Positions 56,818 to 64,000 of a stretch of DNA of 64,000 bases are shown piece by piece; the stretch's first letter is position 1, and the number at the start of each line of letters is the position of its first letter. A program made the translations under genes and the position numbers. The stretch is taken from NCBI GenBank assembly GCA_963555705.1, contig OY743183.1:50705466-50769465 (forward strand). The letters are read 5' to 3'. The notes below the pieces were generated by a model, which had not been told where the DNA came from, made no database searches, and saw nothing but the letters and a program-made list of their open reading frames with translations. This DNA is from Ligustrum vulgare. Its lineage: Eukaryota > Streptophyta > Magnoliopsida > Lamiales > Oleaceae.

Positions 56818-59800
56818 CTACAAGCTGTGCTTCCAAATACTTAGTTCCCTGCAATAGTACAGTAAAGCAGTATCAAACTCCAAAATGTTAAGAAAATTCA
56901 GAGCATCCTTAAATTTAGAAATAGGTATGATTTTGGTTCCAACATCTGCTGGATTTAACTGAGTTGGAATCTTAATCATTTTTACAAAACCTTTTTCAAT
57001 GATGTCTCTAATGAAATGAAATTTGACATCTATATGTTTGGAACTATTATGAAACACAGGATTTTTAGAAAGATATAAAGCACTCTGGCTATCAGTACAA
57101 ATTTCAATTTCAGGTTTGCTCAAGCAACCAATTTCAGAAAGTAAACCTCTCAGCCACATGCATTCTTTAACTGCATCAGTGGCTGAGATATACTCTGCTT
57201 CAGTTGAAGAAAGTGCAACTAATTTCTGAAGTTGTGCTTTCCAACTGATGCAGGCAGAATTAAGAGTGAAAAAATAGGCAGATGTAGACTTTCTGTTGTC
57301 AATATTGCCAGCAAAGTCAGAGTCTACAAATCCTTTAAGTTCAAAAGCAGTTTTAGATTTTGAAAACATAAGACTCAAATTCAAGGTTCCTTTCAAATAT
57401 TTCAATAAAGATTTAAGAGCTTCCCAATGGGGTTCTCCTGGATTACTCATAAATCTACTTAAAACACTGACAGAGAAAGCTATGTCTGGTCTGGTTGAGA
57501 CCATTAAGTACATAACAGATCCTACAGCATTTGAATAAGGAGCATTTTTCATTCTATAAAACTCTTCTGCAGTTTTAGGACATTGATCACTAGAAAGCTT
57601 AAAATGAGCAGGCAGAGGAAGTGAAACAGATTTAGAATCAAATAAAGAAAATTTTTTCAAAATCTTTTCAATGTAATTCTTTTGATTCAGAAAAATTTTC
57701 CCTGCAGATTTATTTCTAAAAACATCAATACCAAGAATTTTCCTAGCTGGTCCTAGGTCTTTCATTTCAAATTCAGTTTTCAAATTCAGTTTAAGACTAG
57801 AAATGGCCTGCAGATCCTTACCAGCTATGAGCATATCATCCACATACAGAAGAAGATACATAGGATCAGAGAAATCATTTTTAAAGTAAAAACAGGAGTC
57901 ATATGAGCTTTTCTGAAATTTTAGGCTTTGAATGAAATTATAAAATCTCTTGTACCATTGTCTAGGTGCTTGCTTCAGACCATAAAGAGATTTCTGAAGC
58001 AAACACACCAGATCAGTTTTAGATTTCTGTTCAAAACCTTTTGGTTGAGACATATAAATGGTTTCATCAAGCATTCCATACAAAAAGACAGTTTTCACAT
58101 CCATTTGCTCAAGTTCTAAATCATTTTGAGCAACTAAAGCAAACAAGATTCTAATAGAAGTGCATTTCACAACAGGAGAAAAGATTTCTGTATAGTCTAT
58201 GCCTTCTTTTTGTGAAAACCCTTTAGCAACTAACCTAGCCTTATATCTAGGTTTGCCCCCTTCTGAATCCCCATCTTTTATTTTATATATCCATTTGCAA
58301 TCAATTAGTTTCTTATTAGGGGGTCTTTCTACCAAAGTCCAAGTCTCATTCTTAATTAGGGAATTCATTTCCTCTTGCATGGCAGCAATCCACAAATTTT
58401 TATCTTTTGATTCCATAGCTTCTTCAAATGAAGCAGGTTCAGGATCCAAAAGATTAGACAAAACAGAAACAGAATAGGATTCAAAATCATCAAATCTAAC
58501 AGGGGGTCTAGGGGGTCTAATTTCCCTTCTAGTCCTATCTCTGGCTAGTTGATAATTGTCTAAAACAAATTCATCATGTTCTGACTGTGTAGGAGAAGTG
58601 GGTGCAGGTGGTGCAGGCACATTATTATGCAAATGTTGGGGCTGCTCAGGCTGAAAGTAAGAACCATCAAAGCTTACTTCAGTTATCAAAAAATCCTTTT
58701 CACAAAGTGGATTTTCATTCTTTTCAAACTTGCAAGGAAAAATCTTTTCATTAAAAATAACAGACCTGCTTAAAATAACTTTGAATCCACCTTGTTCTTT
58801 GACCCAAAGTCTATAACCTTTAACCCCTTCCCCATAACCAACAAAAACACATTTTAAAGATCTTGGTTCAAGTTTGGACTAAACCTGATGAGCATAGGCA
58901 GAACAACCAAAAATTTTCAAAACAGAATAATCTGGAACTGCATCATTCCAGATTTGATCTGGAATGCTATAGTTCACAGCACTGGAAGGACACAAATTGA
59001 TAAGAAAACATGCAGTTTTAACTGCTTCCCCCCAAAATATTTTTGGCAAATTTGATTGGATTAACATGCACCTTGTTCTTTCTAACAAGGTCATGTTCAT
59101 CCTCTCTGCAACCCCATTTTGTTGTAGACTGTATGAAATAGTCCTATGTCTAAGTATGCCTTGATTTTTACAAAACTCATCAAATTCAAAATTACAGAAC
59201 TCCAAACCATTGTCAGTTCTGATCACTTTAACCCTTTTGTTTTTCAAATTTTCAACCAAGGTAATGAAATTTTTGAAAACAGTAACAGTTTGGTCTTTGC
59301 TTTTTAACAAATAAACCCAAGACTTTCTGGAATAGTCATCAACAATCAACAAAAAATATCTAAAACCAGAAACTGTGTTAACAGGAGCAGGACCCCAAAG
59401 ATCTGCATGCAAGTATTCAAGAATTACCTTGGATTTATGAACAGCTTTGCCAAATGAAGAAGTTTGTTGTTTTCACAAAACACATTCTTCACAAAAACTA
59501 AGTTTCTGAAAAATATTCTTTCCAAAAAATCCATTTTTCTCTAACCTTTTAAGTCCTTTTTCTCCTACATGGCCTAATCTTTTATGCCACAAATCAGACA
59601 GATTGACATCAACAGTTTCAATAGTCAGAGAAGTAGGAAGAGAATATTTCACAGACAATATATAAATGCCATTGGTCTTAACTGTGCTCAAACACAACAA
59701 ATTATTTTTCAAAATATTTATGTATCCACTGCTGAGTCTTATTTCATAACCCTCATCATCTAAAATACCTAAAGATATTAGGTTTCTTCTTAAATCAGGG

Positions 59801-60549
59801 ACATATCTAGTCTGATTCAAGGTCAAATTGTTATTATCAGCTAGTTTTAAGATCACAGTACCTATTCCTTTTATGTCACAGGATACATCATTTCCTAGTT
59901 TCACAGAACCAGAAGTATGCACAGAGAAGGTATCAAATAAATCCCTATAAGGGCACATATGGAAAGTACAACCTGAGTCTAAGATCCATTCATCTTTCAA
60001 ATTGGAAGTGGTTGTGACATAAACTTCTCCACTATTGTTTTGGATGTCTGCAGGTTCCTGATGTTTATTTCTAGCATCATCTCTTATCTTCTTAAAGCAC
60101 TTCTCAACTAAGTGACCTATTTTTCCACAGTAAAAACATTTTCTAGTTTCATCAGGCTTCCTATCAATTTTATTATCATACCTTTTAGTTTCAAACCTGT
60201 TTTGATTAAAGCTTTTATGATCATACTTCTTATCCCTAGGTTTGTTAGGTATGAAATTTCTATTTTGATATTCTTTAGCCTGTCTAGAATTGTTTTTATT
60301 TTGGGTCCAGGGTCTTAAATTTCCTCTAAATGAGTTTCTACCCCTATATGAAGTGGACTCAACATTATAGGCCTCTTTGTGCTCAGACCTAGATTCCAAT
60401 TCCTTATTCTTAAGAGATGTGTATATTATTTCAACAGATAATTTTTGCCCTCCATACTCTAAAGCATTTCTAATATCCTTATATTTATCTCCCATGCCAT
60501 TTAGCAAACACACAACCTTTTGGTCTTCAGTAGTTTTTTTCTCCTGCAT
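56818..60549 (-). pseudogene. Copia Gag C-terminus and Pol (protease, integrase, RT, RNase H) with two stops
   Basis: One continuous frame apart from TGA at 59475-59473 and TAG at 58881-58879. In order: Gag CCHC knuckle (CFYCGKIGHLVEKC); protease WILDSGCTFHM; pre-integrase LWHKRLGHVG and CEECVL, stop; integrase HADLWGPAPVN, DDYSRKSWVY, RTDNGLEFCN, QQNGVAERMN, stop; RT CKWIYKIK, KARLVAKGFSQ, and YVDD at 57846-57835; RNase H VALSSTEAEYISATDAVKE and SKHIDVKFHFIRDI. The first stop replaces the Gly of the usual VLGKQ motif. Catalytic residues of all four enzymes are visible, so lesions are few and recent. The protein would process and integrate the element's cDNA if intact. Confidence 0.93.
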
Positions 60550-60970
60550 TTAGAAGATCCTGAGTTATCCTATTAAACCTGTCTATGTTTTCTTCAGCAC
60601 CTAAGGTAGAATCAAACTTAAAACTAAAAAATTGTTTCCATAGAAAACATTTGTTTGGTAATGAAACAGTAAGGAAAAGTTCTTCAAGTTTATCCCATAG
60701 GTCTGCAGCAGTTTTAGTATCCCCTACTTTCCTAATCACAGTATCAGAAAGGTGAAGGAACAGGGTACTCCAGGCTAATTCATCTAATTCAGTTCTTCTT
60801 TCCTCAGTCATGTTTTCAGGATAGGTTTCATCAATGGCTCTAGCACATTTTAATTGAAGTAATAGGGCTTTAATTTTCTGTCTCCATAAACTAAAGTCCC
60901 CCTTCCCATTCCATATTTCTACTTCTACCTTAGCAGTGTTCATGATTAAGGCAGATATGGGGATCAACAA
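60527..60970 (-). pseudogene. Copia Gag N-terminal part, frameshifted from the rest
   Basis: The minus-strand frame starts at ATG 60970, with a second ATG ten codons in (MNTAKVEVEIWNGKGDFSLW) that fits the usual copia Gag start better. It continues QKIKALLLQLKCARAIDETY, LHLSDTVIRKVGDTKTAADL and ENIDRFNRITQDLLNAGE. At about 60549-60527 it overlaps the pol frame by a one-base shift, a single frameshift. The deduced Gag is otherwise complete with the downstream CCHC. Confidence 0.9.
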
Positions 60971-61053
60971 ATATACAACAAGAGCAAGAATGATACAAAG
61001 TAGGCAATATTATGCAACCAAGTAGAAAGCAGGATTTTACAAATTTCAATTTG

Positions 61054-61463
61054 TGCAGAATACAACACAAGGCACAAGATTAGTACTGCAGATGTCAAAT
61101 TATACAGTAGTAGTAACTGAAACTAAGTGCAAGAATCAGAGATTATAACTTTCTTTCCCTCAACCCAACTTGGGTAGGCCAAGAACTCCCTCAGATTCCC
61201 GGATTCTCAAAAGGAATCCTGGACAAAGGTGAGTAAAAGGGTCCAAGAGGGCTCTGATACCACTGCAGAATACAACACAAGGCACAAGATTAGTACTGCA
61301 GATATCAAATTATACAGTAGTAGTAACTGAAACTAAGTGCAAGAATCAGAGATTATAACTTTCTTTTCCTCAACCCAACTTGGGTAGGCCAAGAACTCCC
61401 TCAGATTCCCGGATTCTCAAAAGGAATCCTGGACAAAGGTGAGTAAAAGGGTCCAAGAGGGCT
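61054..61463 (-). repeat. 210-bp tandem duplication in the copia leader with a second PBS-like site
   Basis: Units 61054-61263 and 61264-61463 are nearly identical. The first ends with ggctctgatacca (61250-61262), the same 13 bases as the real PBS, followed by c and TGCAGAATAC. Confidence 0.92.
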
Positions 61464-61812
61464 TCAACGGAGGGAAAAAGAAAGGAAAAACAAAGTTATT
61501 AAGAAAACCCTAAGGAATTTCAAGATATCACCTTATTGCAGCGTTTTTTCAGAATTTCCTTTTGAAATTTCCAAGCAAAATCAGATCTGACTTCAGATCT
61601 TTCAAGATCAATAACCAAGATGCCAAGTTACCACAAGATCCGTAACCAAATATACAGATCCACACAAAGAACTCAAAGGTTTCAGAAATCAACTCTGAGT
61701 CTTAGGATCTAGGGTTTTAACACAAAATTTTTGAAGTTTCAAAAGAAAAACAAAGATCCCTGAAACCCAAACGAAAAACCCTAAGAAATTTTCCCAAATC
61801 AGAAAACCCTAA

Positions 61813-61825
61813 GGCTCTGATACCA
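61813..61825 (-). other. Primer-binding site of the copia element
   Basis: Minus strand TGGTATCAGAGCC, one base inside the 5' LTR end; initiator tRNA-Met type. Confidence 0.92.
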
Positions 61826-61826
61826 C

Positions 61827-62434
61827 TGTAGAGAAATCGAGTGTAAAAGAACCCCCAAAACACTGCAAAATATTATTGATTTACAAATCTTTACAAAGAT
61901 TAACAACGTTTCAGTAAAATATACAAGTAATTTTACAGAAAACCTAAAGATAACAAAACGCAAACTGCGTATCACAATCTCAACAGAAAACTCTCAAAAT
62001 CGCACCAACAAATTGTGTTTACAAGAACACACAAACACCTCTTATCAATTTCAGAAGAGTAATACAAATTTCTACTGAAAACAAAGTATAAGAGAGTGAA
62101 ATCGCCAAGAACAGAAGAGGCGAAGAGAGAGACTTTTGAGAGAGAGTTCAGAACGTAATGATGAATTGATTGAATGAATCTGGACGTCTTCAGCTTTTCA
62201 TATGGCGTATTCAACAAGATTAATCCAACGGCTTCAGTTTCAACAGCTGGAAGTGATCTACGGTTGCAACTGAATTCAGTTCAAAAGGGATAAAGGCGTG
62301 ATTCAAGAATGCCTTATTTCACCGGGTTAAAACATTGGAATGGGCTAAGCTCAAATGATCAACAGTGGAAGGCCCAGTTCCGATTCTTGGACTAAAAAAG
62401 GTGGACTGCTTGGGCTGGACCAATTTACTCTACA
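61827..62434 (-). repeat. 5' LTR of the copia element (608 bp)
   Basis: Matches 56132-56739 and is followed on the plus strand by the TSD ccact. Confidence 0.95.
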
Positions 62435-62439
62435 CCACT

Positions 62440-63140
62440 GCACAACCAGTGGCCACCATGGTTTCATCCTCGAGTGTAACCAAACCAACGCCACCAAAAT
62501 CTCCGACCACCACAACCATCATCACCACCATTTTCACCCACAATCACCACCTCCAACAACAAATATTTCCAAAATCAGCCAATCTGGATAACATGAGAAG
62601 TGAGAAAGTTAATGGGGAAAAAATTCTAAAAGCTCTGGGAAGCAGCACCGGTGCTATCATCGAGGAAGCAGTACCATTGCACATTGAACCACCACATCGT
62701 AACATAATCACCACCACAGGCTGTAGCCATATTATACCTCATCACCGCACATTTCTCTTGCAACACCACAACTGAAATTGGAATCATAGATGCCTCAAAA
62801 ACTGTTGAAATTTGATTCCGCCTGTACTGCCTCAGTTTGTCGCCGGAGTTCCTTGGAGTTGATTCTACCCTACTGACTCTCGTTTCCGATTGGAGTTCAG
62901 CTTTGAAGAAATCAATTTGGTGCTGACCCAGCCCCAACAAACCTAAACACAACCAAACATTTACCGACCGGTGGAGGGGGCTTAGCGAGCTGGTGTTGCG
63001 GTTGCCTGTAGCAGAGTCTCCTGCGGCAAGAGATGCTCCTCCTGTAGTAGAGTCTTCGCCTGTAGCAAAGTCTCCGACGACAGAGTCTCCGCCTGTAGGT
63101 GGATGTAGCAGAGTCTCCAGCAGCATGTAGCAGAGTCTCC
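62440..63140. other. CAC/ACC-rich DNA interrupted by the copia element
   Basis: Continues the CCACCA-rich sequence left of 56127. Minus-strand frames here (for example 62626-63126) have no recognised domain and overlap low-complexity repeats, so they are not called. At about 63000-63135, gtagcagagtctcc recurs with variants in an irregular array. Confidence 0.5.
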
Positions 63141-64000
63141 ACTAAGAAATGAGAGGGGAGAGACAGTCAAATGAGAATTTTGGTTTGAAATAGGTAAGGT
63201 GGGTTGAGTGAGTTAAAATTAATTTATTCGAATTTAATATTATAATTAACACATGATACATGAATTAATTAGTTTAATTATGTAAAGGTGAATTAGTGCA
63301 AATATAAACCTGGTGATCTGTAATTACCACTTAAATAAATACATATTTTACATACTGCCCTCGTTTGATAAACCAACTTTCTAATAAAAATACAATTTTT
63401 TTCTATAGTAATCAATATTCCCCACCCAAAAATGTCAAGTCCGTAATTTTTTACTTTTCAAATCACTTTTTAACCCACGATTTTTCAAAACTTTTTATTT
63501 TTAAAAAGTATGTTTATCAAACAAGAAAAATGTACTTGTATGGGGGCCTGGACATCTAAGCCCCTCAATGTAGATGTTACAATGACCACTGTAACTATAG
63601 TGAGGGGCCTGGACATCCAGGCCCCTGTACAAGTAGTATTGTTCTATCAAACACACACTATTTAGATTTCTATCTTATCGTACATTTTCTTTTTCTCTCA
63701 CTAAGTATTTCCTTTTCTCTTTCCTTTCTTATCATTCACAAGAAATCTCTAATTATTTCTCTCACCTTGTTATTCCGAATTAATTTCAAATATAAATATC
63801 ATTTCAAACTAATTAAATAAAAAATCAAGTGAAAAGTCGGATTTTTAATATTAATAATTATATTATAAAATTGAAGTAAACTTATAACGATATAGAAATT
63901 TTATTACTTATTATCCCACAAGTGGGCATAATAACATACCAACTTGTGTACTTGCACCCACCAAACATGTTGCAATAACGCATATATTTTAATAAGGTAG
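63141..64000. other. AT-rich intergenic DNA
   Basis: No gene recognised. Contains the palindromic MITE-like segment listed separately. Confidence 0.5.
63510..63660. repeat. MITE-like inverted repeat with GGGGCCTGGA palindromes
   Basis: The halves share ACTTGTA and GGGGCCTGGACATC in inverted orientation. Inside the right half, 63604-63625 is a perfect palindrome (arms GGGGCCTGGA and TCCAGGCCCC). Outer TTTGATA/TATCAAA motifs occur near 63365 and 63645. Confidence 0.7.

Larger units (their letters stand above)
56132..62434 (-). mobile_element. Nearly complete Ty1/copia element
   Basis: 608-bp LTRs at 56132-56739 and 61827-62434 differ at about seven positions (roughly 99% identity). An exact 5-bp TSD, ccact, lies at 56127-56131 and 62435-62439. 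Reading on the minus strand: 5' LTR, PBS 61825-61813, leader with a 210-bp duplication, gag from 60970, pol to 56818, polypurine tract, 3' LTR. All expected domains are present. One frameshift and two in-frame stops separate it from an intact element. Confidence 0.95.

Noticed and set aside
62626..63126. 166-codon minus-strand frame
   Set aside because: It overlaps low-complexity CACCAC-type and gtagcagagtctcc repeats; other frames are open too, and no domain is recognisable.

Overview
The window is AT-rich plant nuclear DNA, most likely from a eudicot. It has two host genes with plant protein signatures, one of them split by introns. Most of the rest is transposable elements (TEs) and their debris: Ty1/copia and Ty3/gypsy LTR elements, an L1-type LINE, hAT-, MULE- and PIF/Harbinger-type non-autonomous elements. 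No prokaryotic, organellar or rRNA/tRNA genes were seen. The species was not determined.

Host genes. (1) 18359-20734 (-) is an intact, intronless 791-aa gene derived from a hAT transposase (BED-type zinc finger, DUF659-like core, hAT C-terminal region). (2) 48877-54140 (+) is a four-exon cornichon (ERV14/CNIH-type) cargo receptor of 139 aa, whose 3.4-kb second intron is full of TE insertions.

Mobile elements delimited by target-site duplications (TSDs) that I could read: hAT-type 1296-2257 (TSD cccatgat); non-coding copia-type LTR element 7514-13303 with identical 207-bp LTRs (TSD ataca); hAT MITE 24895-25443 (TSD cacacaat); related LTR element 27190-32655 (TSD caaat); MULE-type MITE 33049-33537 (TSD tttctcaaa); gypsy element 35614-40883 (TSD attcc) inserted inside a LINE reverse transcriptase (35325-35613 / 40889-41643); a 3.7-kb insertion 44030-47709 (11-bp TSD, with an empty-site paralogue about 4.4 kb away) carrying a PRA1 gene fragment; a Tourist-type MITE 52405-52569 (TSD TTA); and a nearly complete minus-strand copia element 56132-62434 (TSD ccact). 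A likely solo LTR lies at 13910-16177, a long-arm foldback element at 22445-23730, and a copia deletion derivative at 1-1287.

The most unusual content is in the two related LTR elements 7514-13303 and 27190-32655. Both carry arrays of short hairpins whose stems differ but whose pentaloop is nearly constant (YNGAA, closed by C-G). Both have a primer-binding site that matches the anticodon arm of tRNA-Ile with C opposite the inosine position, a TATA box inside a palindrome, and several [polypurine tract + about 70-bp cassette] modules before the 3' LTR. The younger one also carries a frameshifted fragment of a DIVARICATA/RADIALIS-type MYB gene, so it looks like a recently mobilised gene-capturing element. 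The older one keeps short pol remnants that tie the family to Ty1/copia.
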